Assembly: GCA_903813345.2 (NCBI GenBank)
Contig: CAIIXF020000008.1
Location: 3,293,341-3,357,340 of the forward strand
Reading direction: 5' to 3'
Length of the DNA: 64,000 bases
Source of the DNA: Owenia fusiformis
Lineage: Eukaryota; Annelida; Polychaeta; Sabellida; Oweniidae
In this document: positions 1 through 13,200 of the stretch, in pieces
Numbering within the stretch: the stretch's first letter is position 1
How the letters are laid out: the number at the start of each line of letters is the position of its first letter
The notes under the pieces: model-generated
What the model was told of the DNA's origin: nothing
The model's database searches: none
What the model saw: only the letters and a program-made list of their open reading frames with translations
Program-made: the position numbers and the translations under genes

Positions 1-1152
1 CATTTATGGTATTTGTGTGATTGCACTAATGGGCCAAATTTTGTTTGAATTCTCAAACATTCGAGGGACAAACACGATAATTGCGGGATAGTTAACAGAG
101 TAACCACCAAAGACTTCATAGAGGGACAGATTTTTTGTAGACATAGTGCCCTGAATTTGCGGGATTTCGTGGGACATTCACCTTAATTTGCGGGGTGTCA
201 CGGGACATTCAAGGGATTTGCGTGATTGGGACTTTATGTAAAAGTACTCAAATCAAACTTTCAGATACTGATTTATCAAATATAATGCACTTAACTCATG
301 GTAAACGTGAACACAATTTCACACAATAAGCATAGAAATATTATTTAACTATCAAAAACAAAAACCAGGCTTTAGGTGTGAGTACCGTAATCCAACACGA
401 TATGGCTTTTGTGACCAAAGATGAAACGCTTACTTCCCATAGTGTTATATATTGAAATGTACCTATTCCTGTAGAGGTTTAGATTGATCTACATCAAATT
501 ATAGGGAGTCGGGTTTCTTTTCGAGATATCAGTGTCCATTTATTGTAACTTGTGTTTGCTAACATTTACTCAGTCCTGAGATGAAGGCCACACAGGTTCA
601 ATAAGTCCTGATAAAAATGCTTTTTTATTTTTTCATATATCTGGCAAATGTTCCTAGTATGCATTTTTGAGTATTATACTGATGTACTGTAAAAGTTACA
701 GGAATGTACTTCAACAGGAAGGTGGTGCTTGGTTTAGCCAAGTGGTAAGTGGTGGATCAGGTCTGCATGAAAAAAATTTAAAAATGACTTAAAATGTGAA
801 TATTGCTCTTCAGACAATTGCTTGAGCACCAACTTGTCACACATCAATGTCATTTCTGAATCATAATGAATAACATGGTTTTCATGACCAACACTTGAGC
901 CAGTCATGGCTGCAATTTTTTTGAATTGATCCAATATCTATTTAATGCATCAATCTGACTATGGGAAGTTACAGCTTTTGGTCATCCCTCTCTGGGTTCA
1001 TCTTCAACTGACTTTCTCCCTTTTTGAAATAGCGGAACCAACAATACATGGAATTGTATTGTGGAACTAGTAAAACTGACTGAAGGTCAAAACAACTCTG
1101 TGTCAACATAAACAATATGTCCACCACAGCTAGTTTCTGTTTATATTTGTAG
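1..1152. other. Left flank: upstream/intronic DNA of the cofilin gene
   Basis: No supportable exon is seen. The first cofilin exon, which in this family usually encodes little more than the initiator Met, must lie here or left of the window but cannot be picked out. Bases about 60-240 hold a degenerate tandem motif built from TTTGCGGG and GGGACATTCA blocks, probably an old repeat. The interval ends in an acceptor (TTTGTAG) at 1152. Confidence 0.5.
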
Positions 1153-1291
1153 TCTAACTCTGGTGTCAACTTAACTGATGATGGTCTTGAAGCCTTTTTG
1201 GAAATAAAACAAAAGAAAAAACTGAGCTATGTGATGTACAAAATAAGCGACGACAAAAGATGGATTGAAGTAGAGTCCAAAGTGCCAAAAG
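1153..1291 (+). CDS. CFL: Cofilin exon 2 (N-terminal half of ADF-H)
   Basis: Open for 46 codons plus one base. It begins SNSGVNLTDDGLEAF and continues KKLSYVMYKISDDKRWIEVE, the ADF N-terminus, first helix and strands. The acceptor is TTTGTAG at 1146-1152 and the donor G|GTAGGT at 1291/1292. Phase 1 joins it to exon 3 through a split Gly codon. Confidence 0.92.
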
Positions 1292-4200
1292 GTAGGTTTA
1301 AAATGTAAAATAAAATTGTTGCAGGTGTTTTAAAGAGATGTAAAGTCTGAGTAATAAGTTGAGGTGTGAACTCTTACTTTTGATACCAGCATTTTTTCTG
1401 ACTTCTTGTTTTGTATCTTACATTTAAATTTTCAGACATGCTATTACATCATTTTCTAACTGACTTTCTGCTTTTATAGTGGAGCCCTGCCTTTAACTAC
1501 CATGAGAACTTAACCAAGTTCTAATTGACCCAAACAGAAGATTTTTGTAGTTTAATTTTCTATCATGTGGAGGGGATCATTAACTTGCTGTAGGAATCAT
1601 ACCTTTATAATTGTTATCCCACTGAACGAAGTTCGAGGGGGATATAGAAAAGCCGTTCATCCATCCGTTTGCCCGTCCATTCGTGAGTTCGGGCAATAAC
1701 TCAAATACCTGTTTACGGATTTCATTCAAATTTTATAGGCTTATGCCTTATGGGTGTAGGACCTCTGGTCGAGAAGGAATTTTCCATATGGCTGCTTAAT
1801 TCAAAATGGAGGCCATATATCGCAAAAATATAATAACTCAAATACGAGTGGATGGATTTGGTTTGAATCTTATATGCTGTTGCCTGGGTACAAAGGAGCC
1901 TTGCTCAAGAAGACATTTTCAAGATGGCCGCCATATGTCAAAATGGCGGCCATTTTTCGTAAAAAACATCCTTTGATGACTCAAATCAAATACCGGTTGA
2001 CAGATTTCATTCAAATTGTATCAGCTTATGCCTTATGGGTTTAGGACCTCTGCTGGGTATAGCCGCTTAATTCAAAATAGAGGCCATTTTTAGAAAAAAA
2101 TATAATCTAGTGAATGGATTTGGTTCAAATTTTATATGCTGTTACCTTGGAACAAAGGAGCCTTGCTCAAGAAGACATTTTCAAGATCGCCACCATATTT
2201 CAAAATGGCGGCCATTTTTCGTAAAAAATGTTATCTTGATAACTCAAATACCATTGAATGGATTTGGTTCAAATTTTACATGCTGATGCCTAGGGACATG
2301 AGAGCTCTGCTTGGGATTTTCAAGATGGCAGCTAAATTTCAAAATGGCCACCATTTTAATAAAAGAATGTAATCTTTGATAACTCAAATACCAGTTGATG
2401 GATTTGAAAATCATGTTTTGTTCAGTGGGATTTGCTACTCCGTGGAGTTGCTGTTTTTCTAGTTATTTGGGAATCTATTTAATTTCTTGCTTATTTTTCA
2501 ACCAATTTCTTTAATTTTTCAACACAAAATAAGTAAGTACTATATATGTTTTGGTGTAAATCATTGCTTGACAGTATACATATATTTGCATGACAACGGA
2601 AATCAAATTTTATTTGAAATTATTATATTTGAAATAATTTCAAAGTATTTCAAACAAAAAGTCCTTCAAATCAACTTTGAACGATAAATCGGCAACTTGA
2701 ATAATCATTCAATAATAACAATAACAATCTCAGTAGATCGATCATCCAAATGAGAATAAGTTCTATTAATTTCTCCTAGTCCAAGTAAAATCTTGATTCA
2801 AAATATTTTGCAATCCCTTCTAATAACCATTTGTAAACAACTACAAAAATGATCGAACATCTCCAAAATCTGTTAGTTTTAAAGAAAATGGCTTCACTTA
2901 TTGTATTGTATCCTTATGCCTCCTATTCAAATACAAAAACTGTGGACCAGTGAATATGCTTCAAATTTGAAATATTGAGCTATACGTTTTAGTTAATCTT
3001 GTTGGCAATGTGTTTATTTATAAGGTACTGAAGATTGCGCGACTGCATGGAATAACTTAAAAGAGGTCTTGAAAAAAGATGAAGGCAGATATGTTGTATT
3101 TGATGCAAATTGGACATCTGACTCTGGTGGCTTTAAAGAAAAACTTATATTTGTTGCTTGGTAAGTAAGCCCTTTGCATTGATCCCAAACTTGCTTACAT
3201 TTTTCTGAATTACTCTTTACTCTTTTAATTAGTCTTATACACAGGCAAATAACACCAGGCCCTGTACGAGCTTGTACGAGACTCAAGAATTACGAGTCAG
3301 TACCGGCAAAAAGGAGCACTTCGTACAAGCTCATACGAAACTGGTTTTTGAGGCCAATGCAAGCTCGTACAATGCTCGTAATTGTTGTTTTCGAAGCCTG
3401 TATGAGCATGTATGAGGCTCGTCATTTCGAGGCCTGTACAACCTCGTACAAGGCCCGTTATCAGGCGAAAATTACGAGCTATTACAGGCCTTGTAATTAC
3501 AAGCTCTTACGACGCGTGAAAATTACAAGACTCGTAACGGGTCCCGTACGAGGTTGTACTGGGTCCATTGACTCAACGAGCTCAAGATGGGCTTGTACGG
3601 GGTCGATGTAATTTGCCCGTGTATTACAGTTTACTTGGTGTAATCTTGCTTTCTACAAACTAAAACATTTAAGATTTAAAATTTGAAAGCAAAGAATGTT
3701 TTGTATAGAGAATGGCTCTGTCCGTCCATCTGAGCAATAACTCAAATATCTATGCCATGGCCAGTACTAGAATTTAAATTTTATCATGTATATACAGTGT
3801 TCGCGTTGACGCCGTTTTTTCTCGTTTTTACGGAAATTTCAAGAGGTTGGACGGAAAAATCAGAAATAACTTACGTCCTTGGGACGCAAAGATTCTACAC
3901 CACCATCAGGTAACTTACTGCAGCGTAGAAGTGATAAAACATGATTTTCTGAAGAATTTTCAGATCGTCTACTTCCTTGATCTCGATAATGTTTATGTCG
4001 GCAAATCTGATTGGCTACGAAGTGTCTCAGTATATTCGCGGGGTTTCTAGTCTGAAACGCAGCATTTGATTGGCTATGGTGCCCTCCGAGTCATTCCGGA
4101 GTATACCGAAGCTGGATAATCTGTTGTACGCAAACATTAGTTTCAAAATTGAGAATTGAGACTTGTTTTTCACGATAACCTTAATTACTTCTACGAGGAA

Positions 4201-7200
4201 CCGTTAGATATCGATCTAATGTTATACATCAATATAATTATTTAATGATAGATCAACGTTTTTCATCTAAAAGTCGTCAGAGAAAGGAGAAATGTTATAA
4301 AAAGAAACAAAAAGTTCACGACCTTGACACGACCTTGAAGATCGCTGGTTGGTAAAATGTGAAAACAACTCTTAATTTGAATATTTCTTTCATTCATTTC
4401 GGAGAATTTTGGTATAGCATTAGTAAAGAATTGTGTGAAACAGTGGAGACGATAACCCCATTTAACGTGTAACACGGAGATTGCCATTTTGCACGTCTAT
4501 TGACGTGAATCACGCCAATAAGCAGAATGTCCATTGTAATTCGTAATTTGAAACACCAGGTTAATTAGAAGACCCAGTGTTTACTATAAATACAATCTAA
4601 GAAATATTTCTTTTATAGTACGTATACTTAGGTAAACATTAATGATATATTAAATCCCAGGGAAGTATTTCATTCCAAAATTGTGGAGAAAATGCCGTCC
4701 AATCTTGTGAATTTTTTGTCAATGCTACGAACCAATGAAGTCACCACCGAACTTGGATTCTTGGAAAGTCTAAATCGATCGATGGAACGCTTTTTATTGC
4801 ATTTTCTTCAAGTATTTAATCTAATCTAGCACTTGTATGCAGGAATTCGCGATCCTATGTGGGAATTTCGCGCTAAAACTAATCAAAGTTACCTCTCACG
4901 AATCCTAGATAAACGCCATATTGGAATTACTAATACTCCTTCAATTGTCTATATATCGTCTTTCCGACGGGTTTTACAACAAAATTGGTAGTGACCCAAT
5001 GGTATTTTAATCTCTTAACACAACGTGAGCCCCAATTCCGAGAAAAGACCACTGGAAATCACTAAAATGGGGTCTACTTTCCCTCTTCTTTTTGACCGGA
5101 AGTGTTCTCCTGACCTCGATTTGTTGCTGATATTTTCGTTTTTTCCATACGAAAAACGGCTGGATTTCGTTTTTAAACCTTCTTTGCAATGATCTAATGA
5201 TTACCTTAAATGAATTATAAACAATTTAAATTCCTATCCTCATTAGATCAGAATTTATTAGTTTTATTTCCATCGTTTGTTTACTTCCGGTTTGCTGTTG
5301 AATAGATATTTCATGTAAACATTGACGTAAGCACATCATAATTTTTGTTAGTTCAAAATGCAACCCGGACAATAGCAAATGTTTATAATTATAACTAATT
5401 ACATACGATGCAGATCATGATTTACTCACTAGTTTCCCAGTTCATAACTGCCTGTCGTCCTGCCGATAATATGTGAAACTTTTAAAAGATAATAGTTTGC
5501 ACGTCAATTGCCGTGCAAAATATTGCACGTCACTTGACGGACATGACGGCAATTGCCGTTATTGTCTATTGACATGCGCACTTATGCTTCATAATTTCAC
5601 GTCAATTGTCGTGCAACATAGCAATTGCCGTACTTCACGTTAAATGGGGTTATCGTCTCCACTGTGAAAAGGACCAAATGATAGATATTTATCGGGAGAA
5701 TGCATATAATTACAATACATTAGAGGTGTAACTCCCGAGTCAGTAACTCGAGTACAGCTCGTCAGAGCTGCCTATACATTGCCTCGAGTTGTCCTCTAGA
5801 AACTCGCAATCTATTTCAACTCGCGAGCTAGCTATAACTCGAGTCAACTCGCGAGTTTTGCCTATCTTGTAAGCATGTAAAATGAATTGGGGTCCCAGAG
5901 ATCGTGCAACATTACTTCATTAGTGGAACAAATATACCAACGATCGCCATATTTAACGCTCGTCACCTAAAAAACACTCTCAAAGCTTCACAAAGATCAA
6001 CAAATATTGTGGAATGACGAGTTACACCAAAAATATCAGAAAAAGATCGACTATCGAAGGAACTCAAGCGGGCGATAATAGAGAAGTCACTAAAATTGAA
6101 TAAAATAGTCCCCTTATTCTCACGTCGTTTACACGACTTTTACATAAAAAAGATGATCTATCATTAAATTGAGATCCTAAGTCTTAACTTTAGATCGATA
6201 ACCAGCAGTCTTTAGTATAAATAATGAAGATAATCCGCGAAAACCATTCATTAATTTGAGGGGCCCTTCATGGTTTTCTAAAATATTGTTTGGTTAGATT
6301 CTAGCGATCTCTCGCCCTTACCGTATGCGGCGATGTCTATACCAGATCGTTTTTGATTGAAATATGAGATAAATGCAATGAATACCACACTTTCATATGG
6401 CCCCAATGGGTTAAACAGCTTTTAGATGTGACTAAACCAGAGAAACTTGCCGCTAGAAGCTACAGTAATTTTGTATACCCGGGTTTACAACATGTACTGG
6501 ACGAAATGAATGAACTCGAGTTTTACTCGAGTTTTGGAAATATTTGGCAAGTTGAACTCGAGTTGGATTTTTCTCGCGAGTTACACCTCTACAATACATG
6601 TCATTTTATCCGGTTTTAGCGGAAGCACTCTATTATCGCCCACTTTACTTTCACTTTAATATTAATAACAAAATATGAGGGACGCAAAAAATATTAGACG
6701 TGACTCACATTTTTCAAATGTGTTGCGTCCCTGGGACTCAGAAATTTAAATGGCTAGCGCGAACACTGATATATCTCAATTTGGAATTTTTGTGAAAAAT
6801 CTAATTCATTCATCCACACTCCATGTAATTGGGAACATTTTTGAAAAATCTAAAATCATTTATCAGAACTGTGCATTTTTGGGATTTTTTGACAATTTGA
6901 TGAGTGAGCGGCAATTTCGAAAAATGGTGACCACTTCTTATATGTCTTATGTAACGATTTTTGCTTTAACTGAAAAAGTAGTGGAGGAATTTTGTAAAAA
7001 TGGCTGTTTGACGCTTGCGACAAGGAAAGAGATGAGCACATATCATGGTTGGCCAATAGCCCCACTATGCTTAATTTAGAAGAAAAATGATAAAATAATC
7101 ATTGAGACATGTGACTCACACACTCAATTTAATATGATACAAAGTTTGATTTGCATTAATATTAAACCAGGAAAAAAATAACACGACAAAGTGCATGTAT

Positions 7201-10200
7201 TAAATAAATTTTGATTTAATAGATGGCAACACTTCTATTAATATCAAGGGATTATGTGATACAAACAACTTCGCCATCTTTCAATGACATTGGTAAAAAC
7301 TTGATAATAAAACTTCAGAGATCAAAATATTTTTTGATAATTTATTGAACGTTTTTATGTGGGCCGTTTGAGCTGTTTTTGTTCTCCAATGAAAGATAAA
7401 GTACTTATTAATCCATTGGAAATACTATCAAGTAGGCCTTTATGTAGTGGGCCTTAAACCTTTCAAAGCCCTGAAGCCCTGAATCACTTTGAACGCAACT
7501 TGTACCGATTTATATATAAAGGGTAAATGGATATTGTATATAGAATAAAGTGGGGTGTGTTCATATGATATGAGCAGGGATTTCACTAGAATTTCTCACA
7601 GCAGGCTAAATAAATAAAACCTTCAGGCAAAATGAATGGAAATCATAAATTCAACTTGGAAAAGTTGAAAAGTCCCTAAAAACAACAGGTGATTTTGTGA
7701 AAACAACCTGTGAAAGTCGCCTTTTACCAGCTGCTAATGAAACTCCTGTCTGAGTGTGATACATTATTTTGTAGTTAGTACAAGATATGATAACCTAAAA
7801 TGGTGAAAAGGCAAGATAGTGCTACAGTGTATTATTATGGTCACCCCATTCTCTTATATGTCGTAACACCCGAAGTTTACGACGTTATACCCAGTATTTT
7901 TGGCGGGAGATTTGTAAGTACTCATTTATTTCGACATTTTGAAAGAATATGGTCCTTTCCCTTTTGTGGAAACATCGACCATACCATGCAGATGTACCTC
8001 TAGTATCACTACGTCTCAACATTTTGTCTGAACATGGTCGAAAAGTTCTTAAAGCTTCTAGAAAGCACAACAATTTCTTAAAAAATGGTATTTTTCATGA
8101 AAACCACATTTTCTACAATTTTAGACCTATTATATTGGAATATTGATAATAATGACAATACAATTTTTATATAACTTCCAGACACTCCAGTTTCAAAAGA
8201 TAAATGAAAGAATTATGAGAAATCAATTTTTCTTTGAAAGTGTGCAACGTTAAGGCAGTTACGACATTCACCCATCCTTCAAGATCGGTCCTTCATTGTT
8301 TTCATGGCAGCTCATGTAATGTGATGAATTACTCTTGGGCCAAGGATGCGTTCACCATATGCATGACATTGTTACTTCTCCCCAAAGTCAATCGGGTTAC
8401 CAACCCCCAAAGCCTAACCATGTCGGAAAAGAAAGTATTCTCAGTCACCATTTGCATCAAATAAGTCTATTGAGTTAAAGTCGCTACAATCAAAGTTTTT
8501 CAAAAGACAACTGTTTAACCTTTACCATGCTGCCTTATTTCAGCAAATATATCCCATGCGACTGGCTTATTTTTCAAAGAGTGCAAAAAATTATATGCCT
8601 GGACTAAATAATTAATATCTCAATAACTACTGAATGAATCTGGATAAAATTTTCACAGAGGGAAGACACAGTGGCCTGGCTCATGAAAAAAATGTTCTCA
8701 TGAATCTTTTTCGTATATTAACATGACTGGGCATAAATATACCATGAATACTCCTCCGGAATCCGCCGCTTCGCCCCTGGGAAGATTCAACATCTGGTCA
8801 GAATCCAAAGCTGAATTTGCAGCGATCGAATTTTCAACTTTTCAATTCAGAAATATTCTAGTTTCTATTTTTCGATTAATGTTAATTCAAATCAATGTAA
8901 ATCTTATTAAATACATGTTAAGTGAGGTAAAATCAAGACAATATAAAGAAACAGTGTCATGGTATTCGTCGTAAACCTCCTTAACGTCATATACGTTCAA
9001 AGAATAATTAATTTGTCGGATTTCTTTCATTGATTTGGGAAACTGAAATGTCTGGATGATGATGTATAAAAATTACATTGTTAATCTTATCAATATTTCA
9101 AGATGATAGGGTTAGAATTATAGAAACTATGATTATTTTTGTGAGAAAATGATCATTTCTTTCCAAAATTTGTCGTGCTTTCTAGAAGGTTTGAGAAGTT
9201 GTAGACCATGTTCGAGAATACTTGTATAACGTCGTAAACTTCCGGTGTTACAACGTATAAGAGAATGGGGTGTGATTATGTAGCGTGGATCAACCTTTTT
9301 ATACAAATTACATTTTATCAAATGCTGATGCTTGAGTGCATGGCCTCTTGATGGATCATTTTATACAGATATTTTCGGCAGACTAGTCGCTTTTTTCTGG
9401 TAGACTGGTGCCAATCCTGATACTTGCAGCCATCTTGTATCCTCCCTTTTGTATCCATGACGAATTGTCCTTATGTATCCATGATGAATTGTTGGATTAC
9501 CAAATAAGGTAATAATTGCTTGCAATTTGGGGTTTGCTATGAGATTTTTAGTTTAGTTCATGATGAACCACTAGCTCGTCAGATTCTATTGAAGTTAAAA
9601 AAACTGCTCTCTATGCAATTGAATCTTCTCGTAGGTCATTGAAAAACCAATGAAAATATGAATCTGACCTGTGAGGTTATGGTGAATGCTGGCATTGGGT
9701 CTGTGCATGATGCTGTCACAGTGCTTTAAGCCTCGGACTTTTACCCATATTTCAACCCCACAACCTTCACAATCACAAGCATGCTCAAATATGTTTTCCC
9801 TAATAATACACAATATCTTCATTTCATCACATACCTATCATTGCACTGTGCTCACTTGAACTTCTTCAAATCTAGATCCGATAAGACATGTAAGACATTG
9901 GGTATATTATGATATTAAATAATGAAATATAATATAATAATCTTTGGTTTTATGATATTTGATAGGTGTAAAAGATGTTTTTGGAGCATTTTTCTAGGGA
10001 AATAATGTACAATCTTTTAACTTTAAGTATGACCTGAATCGATTGCAAACTTCATATTTGCACATTTGATGAGATGAACCATTTGTGTCATATTGTGAAA
10101 TTATTAAGATTGCAATCGATTCAGGTCATAGTGTATTTTTGGTATTTCTGTGATAATCAATTGAATCCAATGGCCTCTATTGGGATCTGATCTAAATACA

Positions 10201-13200
10201 CTTTGAGCATGCTGGAAATTCAATATATTTGACTACAGTTACTAGTAATTATATTCTTGTGGTACATTGTCACTTTCAAGATCTGATCTACATTTGTACA
10301 GTCCCAAGTGTCCATTGAATGACATTTTTTATTGCTTTATTTCTGCTTCCTGCTTCTAAATTTCCCTGTCATCCTGCTGCTTCTTCTCAATGCTTCTTGT
10401 TCTGCTTTTTGTTTATGTTGCCTCTTGCTCAAAATATATTGTGATCTATGTGCAGAATTGTTGTCTTTAAACGTCTTAGCATGAAGCATGTATTTGTTGT
10501 AGCAACCAAGGAATTCCACTAGGGGCTCTCAGTAGCGTGCTTTTAGACTGTGAGGTGGAGCCAGTATAGTCAATTCCCACCACAACCTGTCCAAATTCTA
10601 TTTATAGTGCCACAACATATTCAAGTTATATTTATTCACTTATTTGGTCAAAATCACAAAAATAATGCTAAAAAAGTTGTAACAATAACAGTAATAAAGT
10701 TAGCATTATCATCCTACTGAATGAAGTCTGAGGGGGAATGCTTCTTAAATTTGACGACCAAACTGGTCCAATTCATTAGATAAATCAGGTAAATTTTGAA
10801 AGCTTAACATGTTGGATGCTATGCACCATTTTTCCAAATGTGCAGAAATTCAGAGTAAATTGTTCTCCTAAACATTTTGCATATTTAAGTTTAAAATTAA
10901 GAGAATAATAGGCAACATTTTGAAAACAAGATTTGAAGATTGGCACCCTATCCCTTAGCACTGAGTTTAAATATTATGACAATTATATAAACAGTGTGAC
11001 TGGCTACAGTGCTCAAATTGTACCAAATAGGATTTAAAAATGATTCCCTGAATTCTCAGACTGTACCATATGAATGATTTAATTATACAGATTGTCTCAA
11101 TAAAAATGTAACAAGTACAAAATGGTCAATATCCTTTATAATTTCGGTATTTACCCTAAAATATACTTGAGCACCAAGATAAAAAAGATGTCTGTTTTAT
11201 GGGATACTCGTCCCTATGTAATGTAAAAGACCATGTGCAGTATGGCAAGTGATATTAAATGGTCATATCTTTCACCATCAGTACTTTCTGGGCATAAAAA
11301 CAGTGGTTTTATTAAAAAATATGTTTTCTTTCAAGTGAAGTACCCATGATGATAAAAATATAAATCAAATAATTCAAAAATTATGAATAGGGACCCCATG
11401 TCAACATTTTTTCAAAATATTGAACCTATTTACTCAAAAGAGGATCTTCTTTTTCTGATTTTTATTGCATGAAAACATTATTCAACAAGGGGTTAAAGTG
11501 CCAAGGTCCTAATCCATAATTTTTCAGAGAGTTGGATTGATATTTTACTATCATGGGGACTTCACTTGAAAGAAAACATATTGTTTTAATAAAAGCCACT
11601 GTATTTATGACCAGCAAGTACTCATGGTGAAAGATATGACTGTCTAAAATCATTTGCCATACTGCACGTGGTCTTTTAAAAAATGTCCCTGGGGAGAATC
11701 TCCCATATCCCCTAACCCCCTTGTGTTAGGGTCACTTCTTTGTACATTCCCCACACTCTTGCTTTGCCCATGTTTCAGTGTTATATGAATGATCGGCATC
11801 TAACACCAATTTCCCAAGGAGAGACCTGCCACATGTAACAATGTCATAATATTATTGTAAAAAGGTCTCAAGAACATTTATGACTGGAATGATCCCATAT
11901 CATTTACTCAAAACTAAATATCCTAATGTGTTATTACTTTATATTGTTTTATGGCTATCGTGACTTAAAAATCTTGTGTATTTTATCAACATTGGGATTG
12001 TTTCAGGGTATTACATTTACCATAGTGACTAGTTCTGGATTGATAATCTGTCTTACAATACCATTTTTTGATTTGGGTCACATTGAATGAGCTGATGTCT
12101 TATTGCCATAGACTTCACCTCAAGAATATATTTTCAAAATAATTGCTCAATTAAAAATGGTTGGAAATTCAGTAATTCTGTAAAATAACAAAATAGTGTC
12201 TTTCATATAGTATGATCCTATAAGTTCCAAATTGTGTCCCAATGGTGATTCGTTTCCCACTGGATGATACTGTTTGAATGTTCATTCAAATTCATGAAAA
12301 ACTTATATATCAATGCAATCTGTAGTAGAATAAACATTTATCTGAGTCAATGATTTTTTATTTTGGGTACTAAATATCCTAGATGCGAGTAGAAATAATC
12401 TTGATTTACGTCATTAGAAATTCAAACTACAGTCAAACTGATGTCATATTTGGAATCTACACGTGAAATTACATCTAGAAATATGGTTTTGAAAAGAGTT
12501 TATCAACTTTGAAAATTTAATTTTCTTTGAAAATGTGACTTCTAGGTCGGGGAGATTCCCGATAGCCCCCATGTTGGAAAATCACAAAAATGGAAATATC
12601 TTTTCTTTTGTTGGGCAGATAATATTTTCTTTTACTGGACATATTTTAATTTGTATAACTATCAGATACATAAGGGTAATATGAAAAGTGAACCACTAAA
12701 ACTGATAAATATTCAAGTTTAAGGGAATTTTGTAATACCCTGCCATGTTATTTCCCCCGAATCAGCCACCTGGTGGCGAAACTGGTAACTACTTACTCGC
12801 ATCTGAGTAATTGTGATCAGTTTGCTGGGCGGATGGCCGTTCCAATTATTCTTCCTCCGTGTGTTTCCAGGCAAATGTATAGAGAGATTGATTTCAGATT
12901 TTGTGGTGTTTCTTTGTATAGAAATCTAAATGAGATTAAATTTTAAGCATGTTAGTTATTATTTATCTCAGGCATCAATTTTAGATTTTCCTTCCTGAAA
13001 AATTGTCCTTAAGTCTTGTCTAAGTCATTCTAGCCAAACCATTTGATAGATTGATCTGAAATTTTTAGGAATGTTTCTTTGAATGAAACCTCACAACTGA
13101 TTAGTATTCTGGCTAATGTTAAGGTGGCTTATAATGCTCCTTATTTTTTTGTGAAGCCACTCAGTAAAATTACGATTTCTCTGCACCCTAATGTTCAATC

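Larger units (their letters stand above)
3795..6768. mobile_element. Outer DNA transposon hosting two nested insertions
   Basis: Left end CAGTGTTCGCG at 3795-3805 and right end CGCGAACACTG at 6758-6768. Subterminal blocks around 3870-3890 (ACGTCCTTGGGACGCAAAG) and 6723-6740 (TGCGTCCCTGGGACTC) are also inverted. CAGTGTTC-type ends are common in hAT elements, but the AT-rich flanks give no clean 8-bp duplication. No transposase is readable. Two complete-looking elements (4441-5664 and 5721-6591) lie inside, so it is the oldest layer of the nest. Confidence 0.55.

Noticed and set aside
729-765. tRNA-like A-box phrase (TTAGCCAAGTGGTAAGTGG)
   Set aside because: No matching B box or foldable acceptor and anticodon stems downstream.
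3348-3611. 87-codon ORF rich in EAR/RAR repeats
   Set aside because: Produced by the CTCGTAC/GTACGAG word repeats of a non-coding element.
6750-7079. 109-codon ORF
   Set aside because: Begins inside the right end of a DNA transposon and has no recognisable domain.
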